DNA from: Coriobacteriia bacterium
GTDB taxonomy: Bacteria; Actinomycetota; Coriobacteriia; Coriobacteriales; UMGS124
NCBI GenBank assembly: GCA_018368455.1
Contig: JAGZEG010000003.1
Span: 1-64,000 of the forward strand
Direction: 5' to 3'
DNA length: 64,000 bases
Of this stretch, positions 27,300 through 36,398 are shown piece after piece. Under the pieces are notes generated by a model. That model made no database searches. It was given only the letters and a program-made list of their open reading frames with translations, and was not told where the DNA came from. How positions within the stretch are numbered: the first letter of the stretch is position 1; each line of letters opens with the position of its first letter. Both the position numbers and the translations under genes were made by a program.

Positions 27300-28046
27300 G
27301 TGGCAAGAAGGGGAGCGCGCGGCCATGGTGCCGTCGTGGCGCGCGAGGTGCTCAAAGTGGGGCCCTACGAGGTCGTGCTGACCCGCAAACGCATCAAACG
27401 GGCATGGCTGCGCGTCGACGCCCCGGAGGGCCCCGTGCGCGTGAGTGCCCCACAGGCCATGGGCAACGCGCGCATCGAGGCGTTCGTGCTGGGACGCGCG
27501 TCGTGGATAGAGCAGAGGCGCTCCGAGCTCGCTGCCGTCGACGCCAGCCCGCGCACGGGCCATATCCTTGAAGACGGGCGCGTCCTTTTGTGGGGCGAGC
27601 CCTGCGAGCTGCCAGACGTCCTGGCGCGCGCCGCACGCGTGCGAGCCGAGGCGACGGGGGCGCGGCCCCGCGCGAGCCGCTACAACCTAGAGGATTCCGC
27701 GGCCCGAGAGCGCGCAGCAACGGCGGCGCTTAAGACGCTACTCATGAGCGAGGCGCTGCGCCTCGTGGGGGAGTGGGAGCCGCGCATGGGCGTCCGCGCG
27801 ACGCAGGTGACGCTGCGCGACATGCGCAGCCGCTGGGGCTCGTGCAGCACGCGTTCAGGCCGGATTCGCTTCTCGCTCACGCTGGTGCACTACCCGGTTG
27901 ACCTGCTCGAGCTCATCGTCGTCCACGAGCTTACGCACCTTCTCGAGCCCAGCCACAACGCCCACTTCCACGCCCTCATGACCCGCTACCTTCCCGACTG
28001 GCCGGCTCGCGAGCAAAAACTCCGCCGCCTCTCCCAAGGTCGCTAG
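27300..28046 (+). CDS. YgjP/DUF45-type zinc metallopeptidase-like protein
   Basis: The protein has 248 residues from GTG 27300, 2 bp after the polA stop, with GGAGG inside the 3' end of polA. An in-frame GTG at 27261 is possible but would overlap polA more deeply. The YgjP/SprT-like motif is RDMRSRWGSCS, then HYPVDLLELIVVHELTH, followed by a downstream His in HNAHFHALM. HExxH plus the distal His is the expected zinc site. The substrate of this family is not established. Co-transcription with polA is likely from the spacing. Confidence 0.88.
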   Translation: MARRGARGHGAVVAREVLKVGPYEVVLTRKRIKRAWLRVDAPEGPVRVSAPQAMGNARIEAFVLGRASWIEQRRSELAAVDASPRTGHILEDGRVLLWGEPCELPDVLARAARVRAEATGARPRASRYNLEDSAARERAATAALKTLLMSEALRLVGEWEPRMGVRATQVTLRDMRSRWGSCSTRSGRIRFSLTLVHYPVDLLELIVVHELTHLLEPSHNAHFHALMTRYLPDWPAREQKLRRLSQGR

Positions 28047-28153
28047 CCTGCCCTCCGGCGCGCCTTCGCCGCAGGCGACAGCGCCGCAAGCAGCGAGACC
28101 TCCCAACCAGAGCGCTTTTCCGCCCTTCCTCACGCTACCTGCGAGTCGGTTGA

Positions 28154-28313
28154 CGCGAGGGGGCGGGACCCATCCCCGCCGCGAGATTCCGCAGTGCAAC
28201 GAGGAGGGGCAGGGGTGCGTTCCCATCTTCAGGAAACGCAACCCCTGCCCCTCCAACGTTGCGGTACGAGGACTGCCCGAGCGCCGGGGATGGGTCCCGC
28301 CCCCGACCTCGCG
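28154..28313. repeat. 160-bp nested palindrome between convergent genes
   Basis: GGGGCGGGACCCATCCCCG (28160-28178) is repeated inverted without mismatch at 28285-28303. Inside it, GCAACG/CGTTGC (28196-28201, 28257-28262), GGAGGGGCAGGGGT/ACCCCTGCCCCTCC (28203-28216, 28241-28254) and GCGTT/AACGC also pair. CGCGAGG/CCTCGCG flank the outside. The whole could fold into one long hairpin or cruciform. It separates the 3' ends of the YgjP-like and UspA genes, so it may act as a two-way terminator, or be a MITE-like repeat. Confidence 0.8.
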
Positions 28314-28330
28314 GAAAACGCTCTCGAACC

Positions 28331-28768
28331 TTACTTCACGATCAACACATCGCACGGGCAGCTGCGCACGAGGTACGTCGAGATGGAGCCCAGGATGGCG
28401 TACTTGATGTTTGACAGGCCGCGCGCGCCGCAGATGACGAGATCGGGCTTGATCTCGTCGATGAAGTCGTCGTGCAGCGTCTCACGGATGCGGCCGGCCT
28501 TGACGTCGACGGTGATGGACGGGATGCGGCCATCGGCCTCGGCAGCCTTAATGTCCTCGGCGATGGAGTCCTTCCATGCCTTCTCAAGGCTCGGGATGAG
28601 CGTCGCGGGATAGGTGCCGGCGGCCTGCATCGGCGTGGAGTCGATGACGTGGCCGACGTAGAGCTCGGCCCCGTGGTTGCTCGCGATCTGAACGGCGCGC
28701 TCGAGCACGTGCTGCTGCTGTTCGGTACCGTCGAGAGAGACGAAGATCTTCTTGTAGCTCGTGCCCAT
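28331..28768 (-). CDS. Universal stress protein, UspA family
   Basis: The protein has 145 residues with a single Usp domain. It starts KKIFVSLDGTEQQQHVLERAV and ends with the ATP-binding pattern GARGLSNIKYAILGSIST, in which G-x2-G and GS can be matched to ATP-binding UspA members. A GGGGG run is present upstream of ATG 28768. Such proteins help survival under starvation and redox stress. It is monocistronic by position. Confidence 0.92.
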   Translation of the reverse strand: MGTSYKKIFVSLDGTEQQQHVLERAVQIASNHGAELYVGHVIDSTPMQAAGTYPATLIPSLEKAWKDSIAEDIKAAEADGRIPSITVDVKAGRIRETLHDDFIDEIKPDLVICGARGLSNIKYAILGSISTYLVRSCPCDVLIVK

Positions 28769-28983
28769 GGTGACCCCCTAATTCTGGCATCCCCGTGCCT
28801 CGGAGAGAGGCAGACGGCGAGGGTGCCTATCGGCGCGTCGGACGCAGGGGAGGGCCCAGCGTATCTGACGCGTGTTCGATGTAGTTATACCCCACACGGC
28901 GTCCTTCACCGGGTTGAGGGAGGCATTTTTGTAAGGTGGCGTTCACGTGATTGTCCCTGTTTGCCGCTAAGATGGTCACGCAT

Positions 28984-29033
28984 CAGGCGACGGCCCCCTT
29001 TACGGGTGTCCGGCATTCGCCAGGCGACGGCCC
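28984..29033 (+). repeat. 13-bp direct repeats before uppP
   Basis: CAGGCGACGGCCC occurs at 28984-28996 and 29021-29033, inside the 295-bp divergent region between uspA and uppP and 30 bp before the uppP start. The rest of that region holds no gene I can support. Confidence 0.6.
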
Positions 29034-29063
29034 TCTCCTCCCGTTTGAAAGGCTACGTGCTGC

Positions 29064-30017
29064 ATGGATCCCATCACGATGCTCGTCGAGCTGCTCAAGA
29101 CCGCGTTCCTCGGCCTGGTCGAGGGCATCACCGAGTGGTTGCCCATCTCGTCGACGGGTCACATGATCCTCGTTGACGAGTTCGTCAAGCTTGATGTCAC
29201 GACCGAGTTCTGGAACATGTTCCTCGTCGTCATCCAGCTCGGCGCCATCCTTTCCGTCGTCGTGCAGTTCTTCAGGGAGCTCAACCCCTTCGCGCCGAGT
29301 AAGGGCGCCGACGGTCGTCGTGACACGTGGGTGCTGTGGGGCAAGATCATCCTGGGCTGTATCCCCGCCGCCGTCATCGGCCTGCCGCTCAACGACTTCA
29401 TGGAGGAGCACCTGTACAACTCCTATGTCGTCGCGGCCATGCTCATCGTATACGGCGTCGCGTTCATCCTCATCGAGACGTGGCGCGCTCGCCGCATGCG
29501 CTCCTCTGCCGAGGGACAGCTCGGCCTCGGCGCCCGTCCGGCCGGCGCTCACTTTGCGGGTGGCGCCGCAGCTGTTGGCGCGGACGACTCCGAGGGCACA
29601 GACTTCGGCCGCATCACGAGCCTCGACGACATGAGCTGGAAGACGGCACTGGGCATCGGCTGCTTCCAGGTGCTGTCGCTCGTCCCTGGCACGTCGCGCT
29701 CGGGCTCCACGATCATCGGCGGCCTGCTGCTGGGCACGACGCGCGCCGTCGCCACGAAGTTCACGTTCTTCCTGGCCATTCCCGTCATGCTGGGTGCGAG
29801 CCTGCTCAAGATCGTCAAGTTCCTGCTCGGCGGCAACGCCATGACGGGCTTCGAGTGGGCCGTCATGGGCGTGGGCCTCGTCGTGGCGTTCGTGACGTCG
29901 CTGCTCGCCATCAACTGGCTGACGGGCTTCGTGCGCCGGCATGACTTCAAGCCGTTCGGCGTCTACCGCATCGTGCTGGGCGTCATCGTGCTCGCGTACT
30001 TCCTCATCGCGCACTAG
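29064..30017 (+). CDS. uppP: Undecaprenyl-diphosphatase UppP/BacA
   Basis: A membrane protein of 317 residues, longer than the roughly 270-residue E. coli enzyme because of a polar loop (about 145-190) of the kind seen in actinobacteria. The two catalytic motifs are present: GITEWLPISSTGH at about residues 20-32 and PGTSRSGSTIIGG at about 210-222. It dephosphorylates undecaprenyl pyrophosphate to recycle the peptidoglycan lipid carrier, and can confer bacitracin tolerance. GAAAGG precedes ATG 29064. azlC follows after 15 bp, in the same direction. Confidence 0.96.
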   Translation: MDPITMLVELLKTAFLGLVEGITEWLPISSTGHMILVDEFVKLDVTTEFWNMFLVVIQLGAILSVVVQFFRELNPFAPSKGADGRRDTWVLWGKIILGCIPAAVIGLPLNDFMEEHLYNSYVVAAMLIVYGVAFILIETWRARRMRSSAEGQLGLGARPAGAHFAGGAAAVGADDSEGTDFGRITSLDDMSWKTALGIGCFQVLSLVPGTSRSGSTIIGGLLLGTTRAVATKFTFFLAIPVMLGASLLKIVKFLLGGNAMTGFEWAVMGVGLVVAFVTSLLAINWLTGFVRRHDFKPFGVYRIVLGVIVLAYFLIAH

Positions 30018-30032
30018 GAGTCGTAGGGCGCG

Positions 30033-30881
30033 ATGACGGGAGGCGACGAAAAGGAGAAGAGAGGCGAGACCGAGCACGGCGGCGTCCGTATGCGAGCACT
30101 GCGCTGCGCCCTGCCATACAGCCTGCCCATCGGCGCTGGGTTCTTCTTCCTGGCACTGTCGTACGGCTTCCTGATGGCGAGCAAGGGTTTCGCGGTATGG
30201 TACCCGCTGGCTATGAGCGCGCTCATCTATACGGGCACAATGGAGTTCGTGACGGTCAATCTTCTGCTCTCGGCCTTTGCTCCGGTGTCAGCGTTCGTGC
30301 TGGCCGTCGTTGTCGGCGCACGCCACCTGTTCTACGGTCTGTCGATGTTGGAACGCTATCGGGGCCTGGGCTGGAAGAAGCCCTATCTCATCTTCGCGCT
30401 GTGTGATGAGACGTTTGCGGTCAACAGCTCCGCCGAGATACCGGCCAACGTGGACCGCGGCTGGTTCATGCTGTGGGTGACGCTGCTCAACCAGCTGTGG
30501 TGGGTGGGCGGTGCTGTGTGCGGGGCCGTGGCCGGGCAGTTCGTCAACATCAACACCGAGGGCATCGAGTTCGTGCTGACGGCGCTGTTCGTGTGCGTGT
30601 TCGTTGACCAGTGGATCAAGGAGAAGAACCACGTGCCCGCTATTGTGGGCGTCGTCGTGTCCATCGTGTGCCTCATTGTGCTGGGGCCTGACGCGTTCAT
30701 CATTCCGGCCATGGTCGCGATGGTGGCGATCTTTGGCCTGCAGTACCTACGCCAGAAACCCGGTGCCGGCCGCCCTGTCCCTGTCGAGTGCGCTGGCGCC
30801 GACGCATGCTCATGGTCCAGGTCGTCTGCGGATGCGTCTGAACCCGAAGGCGACGAGAAGCGCGGGGGCGATGTTCGATGA
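30033..30881 (+). CDS. azlC: AzlC-family branched-chain amino acid permease subunit
   Basis: The protein has 282 residues. Membrane segments typical of AzlC run through residues 27-235: LPYSLPIGAGFFFLALSYGF, MSALIYTGTMEFVTVNLL, and the conserved GARHLFYGLSMLERY. A polar tail follows. ATG 30033 is used here, but ATG 30090 just before the conserved core is a possible start. It overlaps azlD by 4 bp. The AzlCD pair exports branched-chain amino acids and analogues. Confidence 0.93.
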   Translation: MTGGDEKEKRGETEHGGVRMRALRCALPYSLPIGAGFFFLALSYGFLMASKGFAVWYPLAMSALIYTGTMEFVTVNLLLSAFAPVSAFVLAVVVGARHLFYGLSMLERYRGLGWKKPYLIFALCDETFAVNSSAEIPANVDRGWFMLWVTLLNQLWWVGGAVCGAVAGQFVNINTEGIEFVLTALFVCVFVDQWIKEKNHVPAIVGVVVSIVCLIVLGPDAFIIPAMVAMVAIFGLQYLRQKPGAGRPVPVECAGADACSWSRSSADASEPEGDEKRGGDVR

Positions 30882-31213
30882 CCATGAGCACGGCACAAGC
30901 CGTTGTCACGATCGCTGCGGTCGTCCTGGGTACGATGCTGACGCGCTTTTTGCCGTTCATCGTGTTTCGTGGCGACGCCGAGCCTCCGAGGTTCGTGCGC
31001 TATCTGGGTGCCGTCCTGCCTTATGCCGTCATGGGTCTGCTGATCGTGTATTCGCTGCGCACGACTGACGTGCTGGGCGGAAGCCACGGCATCCCCGAGC
31101 TTATCGCCGTGGCCGCTGTCGTTCTCGTCCACGCGTGGAAGCGAAACATGCTGCTGTCCATGATCGTCGGCACGGTGCTGTATATGGTGCTTGTGCAGGT
31201 TGTGTTTGCGTAG
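30878..31213 (+). CDS. azlD: AzlD-family branched-chain amino acid transport subunit
   Basis: A small membrane protein of 111 residues with about four hydrophobic segments, including TMLTRFLPFIVF and PYAVMGLLIVYSL, which are typical AzlD motifs. Its ATG overlaps the azlC stop (ATGA), implying coupled translation. It works only together with AzlC. Confidence 0.92.
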   Translation: MTMSTAQAVVTIAAVVLGTMLTRFLPFIVFRGDAEPPRFVRYLGAVLPYAVMGLLIVYSLRTTDVLGGSHGIPELIAVAAVVLVHAWKRNMLLSMIVGTVLYMVLVQVVFA

Positions 31214-31351
31214 CTTTTGAGCGGGGCGGCGAGGCTCCTCGCGTGTTCACCTGGCTTGGCGTGCGCCCAGGGTGCGGCTATGATGCCGCTCTCCCTACGG
31301 GGCTCGCTTCGCTTTGCGTGTCCGTACCCAACGCGGATCGCGGCGCGTCGC

Positions 31352-32077
31352 TTATCCGACACGCCGCCAGTCGATGGGGTTCGCGCCGTGCTCGCTCAGC
31401 AGGTGGTTGGCCCGCGAGAACGGCCGCGAGCCCATGAAGGCCGGCATGTCGGCGGCGGCGCGATTGGCCGAGAGCGGCGAGGGGTGCGTTGAGGCGAGCA
31501 CGAACTTCGTGGCGAGGGCCGCGTCATCGCCGGTCGCGTGCACATGTTGCCGGGCGCTTTCGATAAGGGTGGCGCTTGGGCGGCCCCACGCCAGGAACAC
31601 GACGGGCTGTGGCAGCTCCATGCAGCGGCGCACGACGTGGTGTGTGAGTACTTGCCAGCCGAGCTTGCTGTGGGAGTTGGCGGCGTGCGCGCGCACGGTT
31701 AGCGTCGTGTTGAGCAGCAGCACGCCCTGCTCGGCCCACGGCGTGAGGTCTCCGCTCGTGGGTGCGGGGCAGCCCAGGTCGGTCGCCAGCTCCTTGTAGA
31801 TGTTGCGCAGGCTCGGCGGGATCTTGCAGTCTTCAGGCACGGAGAACGAGAGACCCATGGCCTGCCCCGGCTCGTGGTAGGGGTCCTGCCCCAGAATGAC
31901 GACGCTCACCTCACGCGGCGACGTCCAGGCGAGCGCGTTGAGGATGTCGTCCTGGGGCGGATAGATGTCCTGATCGGCGCGCAGGTCCGCGACGCGTTCC
32001 AACAGCCGGGCCGTTGTCTCGACGACGTCGGCGGGAGCCTCCGCAAGCCAGGCCTGGACGTTCTCGTCGCTTCTCAT
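31352..32077 (-). CDS. ung: Uracil-DNA glycosylase, family 1
   Basis: The protein has 241 residues from ATG 32077, with AAAGGAGA upstream. Family 1 motifs are visible: VVILGQDPYHEPGQAMGLSF with the catalytic Asp, LLLNTTLTVR, and the terminal loop HPSPLS. It removes uracil from DNA. The start lies 4 bp inside the 3' end of the MATE gene, so the two are co-transcribed, although no functional link is known. Confidence 0.96.
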   Translation of the reverse strand: MRSDENVQAWLAEAPADVVETTARLLERVADLRADQDIYPPQDDILNALAWTSPREVSVVILGQDPYHEPGQAMGLSFSVPEDCKIPPSLRNIYKELATDLGCPAPTSGDLTPWAEQGVLLLNTTLTVRAHAANSHSKLGWQVLTHHVVRRCMELPQPVVFLAWGRPSATLIESARQHVHATGDDAALATKFVLASTHPSPLSANRAAADMPAFMGSRPFSRANHLLSEHGANPIDWRRVG

Positions 32078-33522
32078 GCGTTTGTCTCCTTTGCTAGCAC
32101 GGCGCGGCCCTGTCCCTCGTAAACACGCGCAGGTCGACAAAACAGCAGGGCACCCACGAGCAGTAGGGCTGTAGTGCCGAGGCTGATGGGGTAGACGAGC
32201 ATGATGTTCTCGAACGTCTGGTTGGGCGGGAACACGAACGCAACCCATAGAATGCGAATGCCGCACACGCCGAGCGTCGTCAGGGCGGCAGGCAACAGCG
32301 AGATGCCAAAGCCGCGCAGGTAGCCTGAGATGTTCTCGTACGTCATGCTGAAGAAGTACGCGGGGAAGATCATGCAGACGCGCACGTAGCCGATCTCGAC
32401 GACGGCGGGGTCGGCGTTGAAAAGCGCGAGCACGATGCGCCCGAACGCGATCATGAAGCCGACAAGCGCCGCCGTCACGATGGCGCCCTCGACGAGACAC
32501 ACCTTGAGCGTCTGCCGGCAGCGGGGGAGCTGGCCGGCGCCGAAGTTCTGGCCGACGAACGTCGTGCAGGCCTGGCAGAACGACGACAGCAGGCTGTAGC
32601 TCACGAACTCGAGGCTGAGCGCGGCGCTCGAGGCGGCCATGACCTCGGTGCCCAGGCTGTTGATGGCGCCCTGGATGATGATGTTCGAGATGGAGAAGAC
32701 GGCGCTCTGCAGGCCGGCAGGCATGCCGATCTTGACGATGCGCTTGAGGACGGCGCCGTCGATGCGCAGCAGGCGCAGCTCGACGCGGACAGCCGACGTC
32801 GTCGTGAGCAGGCGGGCGAACAGGACGGCGGCGCTCACGGTGTAGCAGATGACGGCCGAGAGGGCCACGCCGGCGACGCCCCAGCCGAGCACGGGGACGA
32901 ACAGCAGGTCGAGCGCGACGGAGAGCAGCGTGGACAGGGCGAGCGCCTGCAGAGGCATCTTCGTGATGCCAACGCTGCGGAATATGGCGGCCTCGAAGTT
33001 ATACAGCAGGATGGAGGGCATGCCGAGCAGGTAGATGCGCAGGTAGAGCACGGCCTCGTCCAGTGCTTCCGGCGCGCAGTTCAGAAGGACGAGCAGAGGG
33101 CGTGCCACCACCTCCCCGAACGCGATGACGACGAGGCCGATGAGCGCCATGAGCACGGACGTGTGCACAGCCTTCGAAACGGTGCGCCGGTCGCCTCGGC
33201 CGACGGCGTTGGCGATGACGACGTTGCTGCCTAGCGCGATGCCGATGAACAGGTTGACGAGCAGGCTCGCGATGGGCGTGTTCGAGCCGACGGCTGCCAT
33301 GCCTACCGTGCCACCGGGGCCCGAAAGCTGGCCGATGACGACGATGCCGATGAGGTTGGACAGCTGCTCAAGGATGCTCGTGGCGGCGACGGGCAGGGCG
33401 AACAGCGGGATGGCCTTCCACAGCGAGCCCGAGAGCATCGTGGCGCCGGCGTCGGTGCGGGGCTTGGAGAGGGGCGTGTGCTCGTCTGGCCGTGGGTCGG
33501 GCTGCTGGTGTGTGTCTGCCAT
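32074..33522 (-). CDS. MATE-family multidrug/sodium antiporter
   Basis: The protein has 482 residues and about twelve membrane segments in two homologous halves, beginning LWKAIPLFALPVAATSILEQ and, in the second half, IVKIGMPAGLQSAVFSISN. GSNTPIASLLVNLF and VGQNFGAGQ are typical for the NorM/DinF type. It probably exports cationic drugs or metabolites using a Na+ or H+ gradient. It is the first gene of a two-gene unit with ung. Confidence 0.92.
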   Translation of the reverse strand: MADTHQQPDPRPDEHTPLSKPRTDAGATMLSGSLWKAIPLFALPVAATSILEQLSNLIGIVVIGQLSGPGGTVGMAAVGSNTPIASLLVNLFIGIALGSNVVIANAVGRGDRRTVSKAVHTSVLMALIGLVVIAFGEVVARPLLVLLNCAPEALDEAVLYLRIYLLGMPSILLYNFEAAIFRSVGITKMPLQALALSTLLSVALDLLFVPVLGWGVAGVALSAVICYTVSAAVLFARLLTTTSAVRVELRLLRIDGAVLKRIVKIGMPAGLQSAVFSISNIIIQGAINSLGTEVMAASSAALSLEFVSYSLLSSFCQACTTFVGQNFGAGQLPRCRQTLKVCLVEGAIVTAALVGFMIAFGRIVLALFNADPAVVEIGYVRVCMIFPAYFFSMTYENISGYLRGFGISLLPAALTTLGVCGIRILWVAFVFPPNQTFENIMLVYPISLGTTALLLVGALLFCRPARVYEGQGRAVLAKETNA

Positions 33523-33645
33523 GCTGGTAGGGCGTCCCCTCTGGGCCTTTTGGGTGTGGGCGTCGCGCGATGAGCAGATGATACGCCCAGCTCACGCGCG
33601 CGCCGCCGCCCGCATGCGTTCTCCACGGGGGTGGGGGACGCCGCT

Positions 33646-33662
33646 ATTAGCTCGCAGCTAAT
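33646..33662. promoter_or_regulatory. Perfect 7-bp inverted repeat
   Basis: ATTAGCT-CGC-AGCTAAT lies in the divergent region between the MATE gene (minus) and the small membrane protein gene at 33754 (plus). It could be an operator serving either gene. Confidence 0.4.
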
Positions 33663-33753
33663 GAAACGAAGAATACGGCTTCCTACAATGGCCGGGCATC
33701 GCATGTCTGTTGAGGGCCCGATTTGGCGGGCACCCGGTATCGAAAGGATCCCC

Positions 33754-34488
33754 ATGACTTCATCCGCTCGCCCCCTGTCCGCCATGGCCGTTGCCGGTCT
33801 CGTGCTGGGCATTCTCGCGCTGCTCACGTCGTTTCTCCCCGTTGTTAACAACGGCTCGTTCCTGCTCGCCCTGCTCGGCACCGTGTTTTCAGCCGTGGGC
33901 ATTGTGGGGGCAGCTCGCGGCAGGAGGTCGGGGAAGGGCCTTGCCATAGCGGCGGCAGTTCTGAACGTTCTGTCGTTCGTCATCGTGCTTGCGACGCAGA
34001 GCATGTACAGTGCGGCCCTCGAGGAGGCGTCAAAGAGCCTCCAGGGGCCTGACGTGGCAGCGACGTCGGCTCCAAGTACCTCTGCCTCGAACGGGGACTC
34101 GGTAGCGCAGGCGGTTGACCTGGCCCTTGGCACGACGATTACGCTTGACTCCGGTCTGACGGTCGGCGTGGACGAGATGCGGACCGACCTGGCAAGCTAC
34201 GATGGTTCGCCTGTGACGGCCGTACGCGTGTCCTACGTGAACGGCGGGACCGCATCCGAGAGCTTCAGCAATCTGATTGACTGGAAGGGCGAGGATGCTC
34301 AGGGCGCTCAGCGCAACGCGACGATATACATTGGCGAGGGCGACGCGGGGGAGGCGCTTGACTCCGGCTCGCTTGCGGCGGGCGGCTCGGCTTCTGGCTG
34401 GATCTACTTTGATGGAACGCTGAACAAGGTCCTGTATTATGCGAACGTGTTTGATGACAGCGCAACTGCATCATGGCTTGTCGGCTAG
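33754..34488 (+). CDS. Membrane-anchored protein with DUF4190-like helices and an extracellular DUF4352/5067-like domain
   Basis: The protein has 244 residues from ATG 33754, with AAAGGA upstream. Two membrane segments (about residues 12-75) form a DUF4190-like hairpin: AVAGLVLGILALLTSFLP and ALLGTVFSAVGIVG. A Ser/Thr/Ala linker follows, and then an extracytoplasmic beta-rich domain with SYVNGGTASESFSNLIDWKG, resembling DUF4352/DUF5067 modules of Gram-positive surface proteins. The function is unknown. It is followed after 15 bp by an HTH protein and then a Ser/Thr kinase, which may form one unit. Confidence 0.7.
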   Translation: MTSSARPLSAMAVAGLVLGILALLTSFLPVVNNGSFLLALLGTVFSAVGIVGAARGRRSGKGLAIAAAVLNVLSFVIVLATQSMYSAALEEASKSLQGPDVAATSAPSTSASNGDSVAQAVDLALGTTITLDSGLTVGVDEMRTDLASYDGSPVTAVRVSYVNGGTASESFSNLIDWKGEDAQGAQRNATIYIGEGDAGEALDSGSLAAGGSASGWIYFDGTLNKVLYYANVFDDSATASWLVG

Positions 34489-34503
34489 GGAAGGGATGCG
34501 GTC

Positions 34504-34923
34504 GTGGCTGAGCCTCTGACGGAACAACTGCTCGAAGAGCTGCTGAGCGCGCCGAGTGCTGATGCGTACCTGGCTGAGCACGCGCCTGTTGCGCGGACGC
34601 TCGCGGCCTATCTCCAGGAGCTGCTTGAGGAAAAACGCCTCCAGCGCAGCCAGGTTGTGCGTATGGCCAACCTCAACGAGACGTTCGGCTATCAGATATT
34701 CACGGGCGCTCGCAATCCGTCGCGCGACAAGGTGTTGCAGATCGCGTTCGCCATGGCGCTGACGCTGCGCGAGACGAATCGCGCGCTGTGCGCGGCCGGC
34801 GTCTCTGAGCTGTACTGTAAGGATCGCCGCGACGCCATTATCATCTTCTGCCTTGATCGCGCCTGCTCGCTGCAGAAAGTCAACGAGGAACTTTATCGCT
34901 TTGGGGAGCGGACGATCTGCTAG
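34504..34923 (+). CDS. Helix-turn-helix protein encoded beside a Ser/Thr kinase
   Basis: The protein has 139 residues from GTG 34504, with GGGAAGGGA 8 nt upstream. The central part (about 38-85) is XRE-like: QRSQVVRMANLNETFGYQIF and NPSRDKVLQIAFAM. The C-terminal half has no recognised fold (CKDRRDAIIIFCLDRACSLQ, VNEELYRFGERTIC). The protein kinase gene starts 35 bp downstream. It may be a kinase substrate or a regulator of the locus (inference). Confidence 0.7.
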   Translation: MAEPLTEQLLEELLSAPSADAYLAEHAPVARTLAAYLQELLEEKRLQRSQVVRMANLNETFGYQIFTGARNPSRDKVLQIAFAMALTLRETNRALCAAGVSELYCKDRRDAIIIFCLDRACSLQKVNEELYRFGERTIC

Positions 34924-34958
34924 GGGTCTGGACTTCGATCCATTGACGGTCGTGTACG

Positions 34959-36260
34959 ATGGGCGCCATGAGATACGACGATCACATAGAGAGCGACGCG
35001 GCTGCCCCGTCTTCTACGTGCGACGATCCCTTCATCGTGGAGTGCGTGCTGAAGGAGTCGCCCGTCGAGCTGACGCAGCTCGTGCGGGCGCGCGCCGATA
35101 TGCCGCATGCCGCGGAAGTTTCGCCCGGTGTGTTGTACGTGCGCAAGCGCATTGCGCGTGCCAGCGGTCTGGGCACGGCGTATCGCACGGTGTGCCAGGC
35201 CCAGCAGGAGGGGGCGAACCTGCCTCATCTTCCGCGCGTTGTTACCTACCGTGAGGAACAAGACGCGCTCATCGTTCTGCTGTCGTATGCCCTCGGCGGG
35301 ACGCTGCGCGAGCTCGCCGAGGGCACGCCTCTCGCCCTGCGCCCCCACCTGGCGGCCGCCGTGTTTCCCGAGCTATGCGCCGCCGCGTCGGAGCTACACG
35401 AAAGCTGCGGGCAACCCCTTGTTCACCGTGATCTCACGCCGTCGAACGTCATCGTCGATCCGGCGGACCTGAAGAGCGTCACTCTCATCGACCTCGGCAT
35501 AGCACGGGCGCATCGCGATGGCGCGCAGGCGGATACGACGCACTTTGGGACGAAGCCCTATGCGCCGCCCGAGCAGTACGGTTTTGGACAGACCGATGTG
35601 CGAACGGATGTCTATGCGCTGGGCATGACGCTGTTCTTTTGCCTGACGGGGCGCGACCCCGAGTCGCAAGACCGCGAGGCGGGCTTTGCTGCTCCGGGCG
35701 TGAGCGGGCAGATGCGAGAGGTCATCGTCCGCGCTACGGCGCTCGATCCTGCGGAGCGCTACGGTTCTGCTCGCGAGCTCTCGGCTGCTTTTGGCCGGGC
35801 GCTGTCGGGCGCTGTTGGGCAGGGGAAGCCGAGCGGGTGTGGGATGTCGCCTGCTGCTGTTGGAGATGCACCCCGGCGCGGCCGGCGACGTCCACCGTCT
35901 AAGCTCGGCGTCCTGTTTGCGCGCGTGCCACGCTGGGCGGGGCGCGTGTGGAACGTTGCCCTGCTGCTGGCATATGTTCTGCTGCTGACGGGCATCGTGC
36001 ACGCCATCGTGGAGCCTACGCCAGATAACGCGCGCTGGCCGTTCTGGTTTCTCGTCTACTGCTACGCCGTGTTTCTCAACGTGGGCTTTCTGGTGCTGCT
36101 GTACCTTTTGGCGGATCGCCGTGACGTGCGCTCTCTCGTACGGCCTCTGCGCGATGTCACAGTGGGGCGCGAGATGCTTGTTGGCTTGGCGATCTTGCTG
36201 GTCGATTTCGCCGTGGCTGTCACGCTGGCGACGGTGCTGCACTCCTTCGGGCTCATGTAG
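34959..36260 (+). CDS. Membrane Ser/Thr protein kinase (Hanks-type) with C-terminal transmembrane segments
   Basis: The protein has 433 residues from ATG 34959; ATG 34968 is an alternative. The kinase domain covers about residues 20-285. The catalytic loop is HRDLTPSNVIVD (about 157), the Mg-binding motif is DLG in place of DFG, and the activation-segment end is YAPPEQYG. The N-lobe is short: YVRKRIARASG supplies a candidate ATP lysine, but no clear glycine-rich loop is visible. Three membrane segments follow (about 325-430), and there are no PASTA domains. The domain layout fits a membrane-tethered cytosolic kinase. Confidence 0.85.
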   Translation: MGAMRYDDHIESDAAAPSSTCDDPFIVECVLKESPVELTQLVRARADMPHAAEVSPGVLYVRKRIARASGLGTAYRTVCQAQQEGANLPHLPRVVTYREEQDALIVLLSYALGGTLRELAEGTPLALRPHLAAAVFPELCAAASELHESCGQPLVHRDLTPSNVIVDPADLKSVTLIDLGIARAHRDGAQADTTHFGTKPYAPPEQYGFGQTDVRTDVYALGMTLFFCLTGRDPESQDREAGFAAPGVSGQMREVIVRATALDPAERYGSARELSAAFGRALSGAVGQGKPSGCGMSPAAVGDAPRRGRRRPPSKLGVLFARVPRWAGRVWNVALLLAYVLLLTGIVHAIVEPTPDNARWPFWFLVYCYAVFLNVGFLVLLYLLADRRDVRSLVRPLRDVTVGREMLVGLAILLVDFAVAVTLATVLHSFGLM

Positions 36261-36398
36261 GCGACTGCGTTCGAGTGTACGCCGGGACACCACTTGGCGG
36301 GAAGCCCTCCCGGACCGCTTTGTTGTGGAACGCTCAAATACCTGGTAGCATTATACGAATAGAGTATTTAACCTTAAGAATAGATAAGCAACAGGCTA

